Shown one piece after another: positions 44,346-54,890 of a DNA stretch of 64,000 bases. Numbering within the stretch: the stretch's first letter is position 1; each line of letters begins with the position of its first letter. The notes under the pieces are model-generated. The model was not told the origin of the DNA. It worked only from the letters and a program-made list of their open reading frames with translations, and searched no databases. This DNA is from Malurus cyaneus samueli (taxonomy: Eukaryota; Chordata; Aves; Passeriformes; Maluridae), in contig CM019229.1 of assembly GCA_009741485.1 (NCBI GenBank), positions 2,488,003 through 2,552,002 on the forward strand, in the 5' to 3' direction. A program made the position numbers and the translations under genes.

Positions 44346-45595
44346 CTCTTGCCTTCCACTGTTGTCTCTTCAGCAGAGCTCTCCCTGCTGGTTTTCTCCT
44401 CCTGCTGCCATTCCCGTCCCATTCCTTCAGCCTCCCTCATCCCAGCTCCCAGTTTTTTTCTCCCACAGTCTGCCAGGATTATGGATTTCCCTGCTGCTGG
44501 GCATTAATTTTGGGGTAATGAGCTGGGGCTGATTCCATCCAATCCATTGGCGAACTGTTCCAATTCCCTGGATCACACAATGCAAAGAGGATAAACATTA
44601 TCCTGGATGCTGGGAGGGTGATGATCGAACTCATTTCAAGCGCTAAATGCTTTTTGGCACGGATCCAGGCTGGGGGAGCGCCCGGGTGGCGAGACAGCCG
44701 GAATTCTGGCCGGAGAGGCCGCGCTCTGGGAATGATGCATTGGGATCCGGGGAGTCTGCGCCTCTCGAGTGTGAAAAATGCCGCTTGTCATGTCCTCAAA
44801 TATTTATGGCGAAGCCTGAGGTGTTTCCAGCGCAGCCAGTGAGGAGTGATGATTGTTCCCGAGGTATTCTCACCCGGCTGAGATGCCCCAGCCTGGAGAG
44901 GCTCCGTGGTGCCCACGCTGTGTTTGCCCCAGAACCGCCCTGTCCTGGCTGTGCCACTCCTGCCTCGTGTTTTATGGGATCACTGGGGGCAGGAACTGCA
45001 GGGAGAGGTTTGGAATGGCTGCAGCAGCTTTGTGCCAGCAGGATATTTGTCCAGGACTGTGATGCCTCAGGATTTCAGTTTCTGTATTTTCATGTATCTG
45101 CATTCTTGTACTTTCTCCAGTGCACAGATGAGCTCCTGCTCTCCCATCTTTAGACAAACAATTCCTCTCTGAGCCTGAATCCAAGGACACTTTGCTGCCT
45201 CAGAGCCCCAAAATATGGAACACAGAGAATTAAGGGAAAGCAAGTTGGGGTGGGTGCATATCACCTGAAGGTGTCATTGGAGAAATGTGGCCCGATGTGT
45301 TCATGAGAAAGAAGTAGATAAAAGGTGAAGATCTCGGACTCGGGGTCCATCTGGGGTGTAGCCTCAGGAGGAGGCTTTGTCTGCCTGAATGCACCTGTAG
45401 GCCTGGATTAAATTTGTCTGCTCTTTTATTCTCCTGACTTTTTGCTGCCTCTGTTCAGGTGAAGCCTTGTTTAGGCATCAACTGGAGCATTGATGTGGGA
45501 TTTCTCGTGAAGGAGCATCATCATTTTTTCTCCTGTCCTTTCCCAGGAGTCTGGCAAGGGACACAGCTCTGGGCTGGGCGGCACTTGTAGGGGAC
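44346..45595. other. CACNA1B: Intron 7, low-repeat region (copy A), with a diverged 450-bp-family element
   Basis: Unique-looking sequence occupies 44350-45050 (for example GATCGAACTCATTTCAAGCG near 44625). A minus-strand relative of the 450-bp dispersed repeat lies at about 45060-45262 (GAGCTCCTGCTCTCCCATCT, ACAAACAATTCCTCTCTGAG). No coding exon is recognised. Confidence 0.55.
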
Positions 45596-45599
45596 AAAG

Positions 45600-45838
45600 G
45601 GCAGGGAAAAAAGGGAATGGGAAAAAGGGACAGGGAAAAGAAGAGGGAAAAAGAGACAGGGGAAAAGGGACAAGGGAAAAAGGGACAGGGGAAAAGGAAC
45701 AGGGGAAGGACAGGGGAAAGGGACGGGGAAAAGAACAGGGGAAAAGGGACAGGGAAAAGGGACAGGGAAAAAGGGACCGGGGGAAAGGGAAAAGGGACAG
45801 GGGAAAAAGGATAGGGAAAAAGCAACAGGGGAAAAGGG
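45600..45838. repeat. Purine satellite GGGAAAAGGGACAGG, copy A
   Basis: About 240 bp is nearly all A and G apart from one C per unit, with GGG or GGGG runs every 4-8 bases. Counterparts lie at 52670-52902 (B) and 61865-62085 (C). The spacing could allow G-quadruplex or triplex structure. Confidence 0.94.
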
Positions 45839-46576
45839 ATTTAATTATCCTTTTCACCCTGTTCCGAGAAGTCTGGAGCCTGGATGCTTGACCCCATCAA
45901 ACACCTTTGCTGTGGGGTGCTCCAGGCTCCCTGCGGGATGGATCCCCGTGTCCCTGCTGTCACTGAGGGTTTGTGGTGTTGGAGCAGCTCCCTGGGAGGC
46001 AGCACAGCCCATCCGATCTCCCTGCACCCGCTGCTCGGGCCTCACTCTGAATTCCACAACGAGTTTTCCCATCGATGATTTGCCAGTTGAAGCTCATAAA
46101 ACCCATCCTGGAGATCACAGAGGCGGGGAGAGCGTGCTGATTAATTTGTCACGAGGCCAAGTGTTTCATGTCCTCCTTCCCCGTGCAGGGACAATCATTC
46201 ATTCCCGCACTTTTGTTCCCGGTTTCGCCGGTACCTGCTGGGATCTGCCTTTTGCTGTGTTAATTATTGCACAGAAGAGCTCATCAATGGAAGAGATGAG
46301 CTTCTGCTCCTTTCTCTTGTTTTTGCTCTGTTCCAAGGCCATGCTCAAAAAGGGGAACAAGAAGGAAAAAACCTTTTTTTTTCCTCTTATTTATTTTTTT
46401 TTTGCTATCACTCCTTTTTAAACAAACCATCGTTGCAATGTAAATGAAGTGGAGAAATGTGTGTTCTCTTGCAGGACGGGGGCAGAAGATGCAAGTGGAT
46501 TGATCACTTAGAATGTGCTTTGTCCTTGTGGGGTTTTGGTCAGTACAGAGAGGCTGGAGCTTCCTTTATTTGCCCT

Positions 46577-47594
46577 CCTTTGGATACCATTGAATCCAGG
46601 AGCCCATTTCCTTTCTTCGCTTATTGAAGGTGGCAAATTGTGGAATCGAACAGGGTGCTTTGTCATGGGATTGTGTTGGGATGTCCCAATAGACACAAAA
46701 AAGGGAAAAGAAAATCTATAATTAAATTTTGAAGAGTTAGGTGGAATGAAGAGATTCTGTGGGATTGTGTTGGCATGACTCCATCCAACACCAAAAAAAA
46801 GGGAAAGAGAAATTATAAATAATTGAATTAAATGGAATTAAGAGATTCAGCACCTGTTGAAGCTTTGCTGCCCATCCCTCAGCCCTCCTGGTGATGTTAC
46901 TCTGGTTTCAGAAAGCTGGCACACCTTGGGTTCCCAGGAACTGAGCGGCATTTTTGTAAGGTGGCACGCGCAGCACTGAAAATATTTGGGTAATTTGTGT
47001 CATTGTATTCCTCGTATCCCTCTTGAAACATCTTTCCTGATGCCTGCAGCAGGAAATCAAAGTCGCTCATCCTGAACTTTCGTGGCCGTTAACTGTGGTA
47101 AAATTAATGTTATGGGCGAAATGTGTTTGTTTTTTTTTTTTTTTTTTATTAATTAGATCTTTTTGTAAATCTTTGTTGTGATCTAGGTGGCAACAAAGAT
47201 CCATCACAGGGAATACAACTTTTTCATAAAAAATCACAGGGACCAATTTTCCTTAAAGAAAAAAAACAGAAAAATTTGTCTGCCTCTGGTGGCACCGTGG
47301 GAACTGTTCTGAGTGCAAAGCATGTCCAGGGAGTGGCTGACCCAGCGCCTCCCTGTGTCCCTCAGACACGGGGTCAATGTGCTGCTGGGATGCTGCGCTG
47401 AACCACAGAACAGCCCTGCCATGATCCTGATGAATCTTTATCAACACATGCACATGGTTGCAGTGACGGAAGATCTCTCAATGGATTAGAATGCTGCCCC
47501 CCTGATCTTTTTCGTCTTGATCTGTTAATCTTGCTGCGGTCTTGTCTTTGCCCTCAGGCTTTGTCCTGTGCCTAGGCTGAGCACCATCCCCAAG
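46577..47594 (+). repeat. Exon 7 block, partial copy A'
   Basis: About 1.0 kb repeats 42930-43960, starting at TTTGGATACCATTGAATCCA and ending at GGCTGAGCACCATCCCC, where copy B begins. It has many single-base losses against the other copies (for example GTGGCACGCGCAGCACTG for GTGGCACAGCTGCAGCACTG). The density of small gaps suggests uncorrected read sequence. Confidence 0.9.
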
Positions 47595-48019
47595 GGCAGG
47601 AGCCCTGCTGACCCTCAGGTGCCCATTGGTGTGACCCAAGGGCAGGAGCCCTGCTGACCCTCAGGTGCCCATTGGTGTGACCTCCACAGACCCACCCTGG
47701 GCCACTGGGCCCACCCAGATCCCTCTGCAGAGCCTCCTGCCCTCCATCCCAGCCAGCCTGGTGTCACCTGGGGACAGCTGAGGGTGCACCCGAGCCCCTC
47801 CTCAGGTCATGGACAGAGATATCCGTGGGATCTTCTCCCTGGAGATGAGGACAGTGATGGTGGGGATGGTGGGACAAGCTGTTCTTCTGCTGGGATTTCA
47901 GCTGGTGAACACACCAGAACCAACCAGAACACCAGTGGTGGACATTCCTGTGGAATTCTGAGGGGAATCCCCCCTGCCCTACAGGTTCTGGCCGCTGTTT
48001 TCTTCCTGAGCTGAAATAA

Positions 48020-48157
<138 letters not shown>

Positions 48158-49227
48158 TAAGGAAACAGCTTCTTGTCCCCTCCTGGGCATGGAAAGGGAA
48201 GATTTGGGGGTTTCAGCACTGAGGGGTGGGGGTTTGGCCAAGAGGGATGGGTGACACATCCACTGTGTCCCCTCCCCTGTCCTTTCCTTGCAGGGGGGTA
48301 TTTCTATAATACAGTCTTAGGAATGGGGACAGGCTGGGGAAAAACCCTGAATTCAGAGTCCAGACCCAAGAGTTAAGTGAAATCCCTGGAATTTGACTGA
48401 TTTGGGTCAATGCAGCCAACACTCCTTTGTCACCTTGAAACTCATCAGGAACCTGCTGGTGCCACTAAAATGTTGCAGTGGGACATGGAGATGGTGATGA
48501 TTCTTTTGGTGTAACTGTGTAGCCCGGGGAGAGGGGAAGATTAAACTCAAGGCAGTTAAAATATCTCAAATTTCAGCACTTTTTTGGTGGTGGTTCTTTG
48601 TTTTCTTTGTTTTCTTGTGTTTGGTTTTTGTGTTTGCTGGTTTTGTTTGTTTAATCTCTCGCTGCCTGAGCCAAGGTCTGGATTTTGGGGACATGCTGGT
48701 CCCTCAATGTTCAAACCCCAGGGGTCAGCTGGGGATTTGGGGTTTGTCACAGGTGATTTTGGGGTTTGGAGCTTTGCAGGAGTCACGGTGCCAGGTCTGA
48801 AGCTGGAACATTCCCAACATCCAGGGAGATGGGATCTGGAATTAACAGACTCAAGGGCTGTAAAGCTCTCACTTTGGCACCCCATTTTGCACTGAGTTCC
48901 TTCTTAGATCCTGCAGGTGATGGAGATCATAGAGATGGGTTAAAATCTGGGGTTTTTTTCTGCCTCATGGCAGCAGAGGAAGAAAAGAGTCGCTGTTGCT
49001 GTGTGGGAGAAGCTCTTCAGTGCTGCACCTTTGCTCTTCCTTTTTCAAGTGACTGGAGAATAAAAAGTGTTTTCCAAAGACTCTATTAATATATTATTGC
49101 TAATTTATATAATTTTGTTATTCTGTTCCTCCTCAAAGCACAGGGGCTGTGGGAGGCAGCAGAGCAGTGGTGGCTGAGGAGGGGGCTGTGGGCAAGGCTG
49201 GGTCATGCTCTTACAGAACAGGAATAA

Positions 49228-49772
49228 TCATCATTATCAATAACTGATCAAAGCCTTTTGTAACTCATCAAAACAAATTTATAATTGATCAGTAACTGAT
49301 CAAAACCATGTATAACTGACCAATAATTGATCAAAACCATTTATAACTGACTGATAACTGATCAAAGCCACTTATTACTGATCTATAACTGATCAAAACC
49401 ATCTGTAAGTGATCAAAACCATTTATAACTGACCAATAGCTAATCAAAGCTGTTTAGAACTGACCAATAATTGATCAAAACCATTTATAGCTGATCAAGA
49501 ACTGATCAAAGCCACTTATAATTGACCAAAATCATTTATAACCCATCAAAGCCATTTATAATTGATCAAGAACTGGTAAAAGCATTTTATAACTGACCAA
49601 TAATTGATCAAAACCATTTATAACTGACCAATAAGTAATCAAAGCCATTTGTAACTGATCAAGAACTGTTCAAAGCCATTTATAACTGGTCAAGAACTGG
49701 TCAAAACATTTATAACTGACCATAACTGATACAGCCATTTATAACTCATCAAAACCATTTATAACTGACCAA
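49228..49772. repeat. TGATCAAA minisatellite, copy B
   Basis: Unit-for-unit counterpart of 42091-42633 with few differences, which is unusual for independently evolving satellites and supports a recent or artefactual copy. Confidence 0.94.
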
Positions 49773-51094
49773 GAGATCCCAGCACCCATTTGCTCCGGGG
49801 CAGGGATTTTGTGTCCCTTTTGGGGGATTTTCCTCTCTGCTCCTACTTTATCCTCCCACCGCTTTCCATTTTCTGTGCCGGTGTTTGATTCCTCCGTGAA
49901 TGACCAAAACCCAGCAGCCCTGCAGAAGCCAACGAGAGAAAAAAATGCGGATTATTTCCTTCTGCAGGAGCTTTTGCTGAGTGTCACAATTGATTTGAGA
50001 GCTCAGGATTGCACAGGGCCAGGAGAGCAGGAGCAGGAGGAGAAATTCCTCTCCCTTTGGATACCATTGACATCCAGGAGCCCATTTCCTTTCCTTCAGC
50101 TTTTGAAGGGTGGAATTGTGGAATTCAGAACAGGGTGCTTTGTCATGGGAATTGTGTTGGGATGACTCCCCAATCAGACACCAAAAAAGGGAAAAGAAAA
50201 ATTATAATAATTGAAAATTAGGTGGAATGAAGAGATTCTGCTGGGAATTGTGTTGGCATGACTCCCCAATCCCACACACCAAAAAAAGGGAAAAGAGAAA
50301 TTATAAATAATTGAAAATTAAATGGAATTAAGAGATTCAGCACCTGCTTGAAGCTTTGCTGCCCCATCCCTCCAGCCCTCCTGGTGATGTTAGCCCTGTT
50401 TCAGAAAGCTGGCACACCTTGGTTCCCAGGAACTGAGGCGGCATTTTGTAAGAGTGGCACAGCTGCAGCACTGAAAATATTTGGTAATTTGTGTCCATAA
50501 TGTATTCCTCGTATCCCTCTTGAAACATCTTTCCCTGATGCCTGCAGCAGGAAATCAAAGTCAGCTCATCCTGAACTTTTCGTGAGCCTTAACTGTGGTA
50601 AAAATCTAATGTTATGGGGAAAGAATGTGTTTTGTTTTTTTTTTTTTTTTTTATTAATAGATCTTTTGTAAATCTTTGTTGGTGATCTAGGTGGCAACAA
50701 AGATCCATCACAGGGAATACAACTTTTCATAAAAAAATCACAGGGAACAACTTTTCCATTAAAAGAAAAAAACAGAAAAAAATATTGTCTGCCTCTGGTG
50801 GACCGTGGGACTGTTCTGAGTGCAAAGCATGTCAGGGAGTGCTGACCCCAGCTGCCTCCTGTGTCCCTCAGACACGGGGTCATGTGCTGCTGGGATGCTG
50901 CGCTGACCACAGAACGCCCTGCCATGATCCTGATGAATTCTTTATTCAACACTGCACATGGTTTGCAGTGAGGAAAGAAAAATCCTCACATGGAATTGAG
51001 AAGTGCTGCCCCACACTGAATCTTTTCCTGATCTAATCCTGGTTTCTTTGCCCTCAGGCTCTTGTCCTGTGCCCTCAAGGGCTGAGCAACCATC

Positions 51095-51400
51095 CCCATC
51101 CCATTCCTGTCCCTGACCTCATCCCCATCCCATGGATGCCATCCCATGGATCCCATCCCATGGATCCCATTCCATGGATCCCATCCCATCCCATCGATCC
51201 CAATCCCATCCCATGGGATACCATCCATCCCATCGATCCCATCCATCCCATCCCATCGATCCCATCGTTCCATCCCATCCCATCCATCGTCCCATCCCAT
51301 CCACATCATCCCATCCATCCATCCACCATCCCATCCCATCCCATCCCATCCCATCCCATCCCATCCCGTCCATCCCGTCCCATTCCATGGTCCTCCATCC
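51095..51400. repeat. CCCAT satellite, copy B
   Basis: Counterpart of 43975-44345, about 70 bp shorter. Array length is the main difference, as expected for different haplotypes or read errors. Confidence 0.93.
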
Positions 51401-52669
51401 ATCCTCTTGCCTTCCCACTGTTGTCTCTCTCAGCAGAGCTCTCCCTGCTGGTTTTCTCCTCCTGCTGCCATTCCCGTCCCATCCCTCAGCCTCCCCTCAT
51501 CCCAGCTCCAGTTTTTTTCCCACAGTCTGCCAGGATTATGGATTTCCCTGCTGCTGGGGCATTAATTTTGGGGTAATGAGCTGGGGCTGATTCCATCCAA
51601 TCCATTGGCGAACTGTTCCAATTCCCTGGATCACACAATGCAAAGAGGATAAACATTATCCTGGGATGCTGGGAGGGTGATGATCGAACTCATTTCAAGG
51701 CTAAATGCTTTTTGGCACGGATCCAGGCTGGGGGGAGCGCCCGGGGTGGCGAGACAGCCGGAATTCTGGCCGGAGAGGCCGCGCTCTGGGAATGATGCAT
51801 TGGGATCCGGGGAGTCTGCGCCTCTCGAGTGTGAAAAATGCCGCTTGTCATGTCCTCATATTTATGGCGAAGCCTGAGGTGTTTCCAGCGCAGCCAGTGA
51901 GGAGTGATGATTGTTCCCGGGGGTATTCTCACCGGCTGAGATGCCCAGCCTGGAGAGGCTCCGTGGTGCCCACGCTGTGTTTGCCCCAGAACCGCCCTGT
52001 CCTGGCTGTGCCACTCCTGCCTCGTGTTTTATGGGATCACTGGGGGCAGGAACTGCAGGGAGAGGTTTGGAATGGCTGCAGCAGCTTTGTGCCAGCAGGA
52101 TCATTCTTGTTCAGGACTGTGATGCCTCAGGATTTTCAGTTTCTGTATTTTCATGTATCTGCATTCTTGTACTTCTCCAGTGCACAGCACTGAGCTCCTG
52201 CTCTCCCATCTTTAGACAAAACAATTCCTCTCTGAGCCGAATCCAAGGACACTTTGCTGCCTCAGAGCCCCAAAATATGGAAACAACAGAGAATTAAGGG
52301 AAGCAAGTTTGGGGTGGGTGATCATCACCTGAAGGTGTCATTGGAGAATTGGGGCCCGATGTGTTCATGAGACAGAAGTGATAAAAGGTGAAGATCTCGT
52401 GACTCGGGGTCCATTCTGGGTGTAGCCTCAGGAGGAGGCTTTGTCTGCCCTGAATGCACCTGTAGGCCTGGATTAAATTTGTCTGCTTTTATTCTCCTGA
52501 CTTTTTCTGGCCTCTGTTCCAGGTGAGCCTTGTTTTAGGCATCAACTGGAGCATCTTGATGTGGGATCTTCCTGGTGAAAGGAGCATCACTCATTCTTTC
52601 TCCTGTCCTTTCTCCAGGAGTCTGGCAGGGGACACAGCTCTGGGCTGGGCTGGCACCTTGTAGGGGGAC

Positions 52670-52902
52670 AAAGGGACAGGGAAAAAGGGAATGGGAAAAA
52701 GGGACAGGGAAAAAGAAGAGGGAAAAAGAGACAGGGGAAAAGGGACAAGGGAAAAAGGGACAGGGGAAAAGGAACAGGGGAAAGGACAGGGGAAAGGGAC
52801 GGGGAAAGAACAGGGGAAAGGGACAGGGAAAAGGGACAGGGAAAGGCGGGGGAAAGGGAAAAGGACAGGGGAAAAAGGATAGGGAAAAAGCAACAGGGGA
52901 AA
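52670..52902. repeat. Purine satellite, copy B
   Basis: Counterpart of 45600-45838, slightly shorter. Confidence 0.94.
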
Positions 52903-54890
52903 AGGGATTTAATTATCCTTTTCACCCTGTTCCGAGAAGTCTGGAGCCTGGATGCTTGACCCCATCAAACACCTTTGCTGTGGGGTGCTCCAGGCTCCCT
53001 GCGGGATGGATCCCCGTGTCCCTGCTGTCACTGAGGGTTTGTGGTGTTGGAGCAGCTCCCTGGGAGGCAGCACAGCCCCATCCCGATCTCCCTGCACCCA
53101 GCTGCCTCGGGCCCTCACTCTGAATTCCACAACGAGTTTTCCCATCCCGATGACTTTTGCCAGCTTGAGCTCATAAAACCTCATCCTGTGAGACTCACAG
53201 AGGCTGGAGGAGAGCGGTGCTGATTAATTTGTCACGATGGCCAAGTGTTCTCATGTCCTCCCTTCCCCGTTGCAGGGACAATCATTCATTTCCCCGCACT
53301 TTTGTTCCCGGTTCGCCGGTACCTGCTGGGATCTGCCTTTGCCTGGTGTTAATTATTTGCAGCAGAAGAGCTGCATCATGGAAAGAGATGAGCTTCTGCT
53401 GCCTTTCTCCTTGCTTTTGCTCTGTTCCAAGGCCATGCTCAAAAAAGGGGAACAAGAAGGAAAAAACCCCTTTTTTTCCTCTTTTATTATTTTTTTTTTT
53501 TGCTCATCACTCCTTTTAACAAAACCATCGTTGCAAATGTGAAATGAGGGAGAAATGTGTGTTTCTTGCAGGAGGGGGCAGAGAGCAGTGATTGATCCTA
53601 CTGAATGTGGGTCCTTTGCTCCTTGTGGGGTTTTGGTCAGTACAGAAGAGCTGGACTTCCTTTATTTGCCCTTCTCTTGAGCCACGATGGAAATCAAAGC
53701 CTGGAATACAGGAATGATACAGAGGAGATCTAAATTTGAATTTCCTGGGGCCTCTGCTTTGTCCTGGGAGTGGAAAGTCGAACAGAACCAGAGGCTGGCC
53801 CTGCAATTGCAGCAGGCTGGGAGATAAATGGGGCTTTTGAGCTCCTTTTCCTCATTTTTTAGTGCCTCTTTCAAGCCAGGTCTGCCCAGCTGTGGCACTT
53901 GCAGCTTTTCCAATCAGATCAGGGGGAATCAAAGTCAAACTGGCACAATCTGGAGGTGAAGACAAAGGAAGGGAGGGAGGGAGATGCATTGGAAGCTTCA
54001 CCTCTGTGCTGTTCCTCTTCTCTCCCCAGAAACACAGCACACATCCCATAACTGGCCCCAATTTGAACATCCCCATGCTGTGGCAGTGATTAAAGTGGCT
54101 CTGAAGCCTGGCTGGGCGCTCAGAGATCAATCTCTCTGAGGTGCTTTCATCCCTCATCAGCTGCTGGAGGAGAGCTGAGTTTTCCCCTCTTTGGAGCACA
54201 AGGAGGGAGCAGGAGCAGCTCTCTCTGTGCAGGGTTGATGGGGATGGTGGTTATTCCTCAGCCCGGGGTATTGGGGTGGGAAGAAGCTCTTTGGGCTCAG
54301 TCTGGGCCTTTCCCAGGGGGATTTTGGCTGGTTGCAGCTCCAGGTGAGATAGAACCTTCTGCAGTGTTTATTTGGGATTCTGAGCTCCTGATGGGGCAGC
54401 CTCGGGTGAGTGAGGAGCCACAGAGCTTTGTCAGCTCAGCCCTCTGGGCTCTCCTTCTTTAATAAACCCTGACCACTCAGAAAACCACAGGAAAACTCAT
54501 CCTAGAAGTGCCAAATATCACCAGCATAAAGGAATCTAAAAAAAATCTGCCTTTTCAGGCAAATCCATTGTTTGGTTTCCCATTCCAGCAGTTCTCAGCA
54601 TGCTCTCCCTGTGCCTCATGGATTCTCTTCCTCTCACCTCCCTCAGGGTTTTATTTCTTGCCCAAATGAGCTGCATTTCCATGCTTTTTCTTGTTCCACG
54701 TGGCTTTTCCAATCAAGATGCTTTGCCTGTGTGCAGTCGTGACCTGCTCCCGATTTTTAGCATTATTTAAACCCAGCAATTTAACAATATACCCCATCTA
54801 CCTCTATTCACGTTTGGAGAGCAGTAACTCAGAGGCATCATATTATTTTTAGTTTTGCCTGCAGATTTCTGAGGATTTTATCTGTGGATG

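Larger units (their letters stand above)
40450..46576 (+). repeat. CACNA1B: Exon 7 block, copy A
   Basis: About 6.1 kb spans the end of intron 6, exon 7 and 5.5 kb of intron 7. It matches 47595-53655 in the same order, including three satellite arrays. It ends abruptly in TTTATTTGCCCTCC, where the sequence jumps back to a repeat of 42930 onward. Its exon 7 is damaged. Confidence 0.93.

Noticed and set aside
43697..44440. 247-codon minus frame rich in WDGMGWDG and matching plus frames
   Set aside because: Translation of the CCCAT/CCATGG satellite. The same frames recur in copies B and C with indels.
45471..45560. Possible exon after a CCTTTCCCAG acceptor-like site
   Set aside because: The following sequence does not encode the I-II linker or any channel segment, and it leads straight into the purine satellite.
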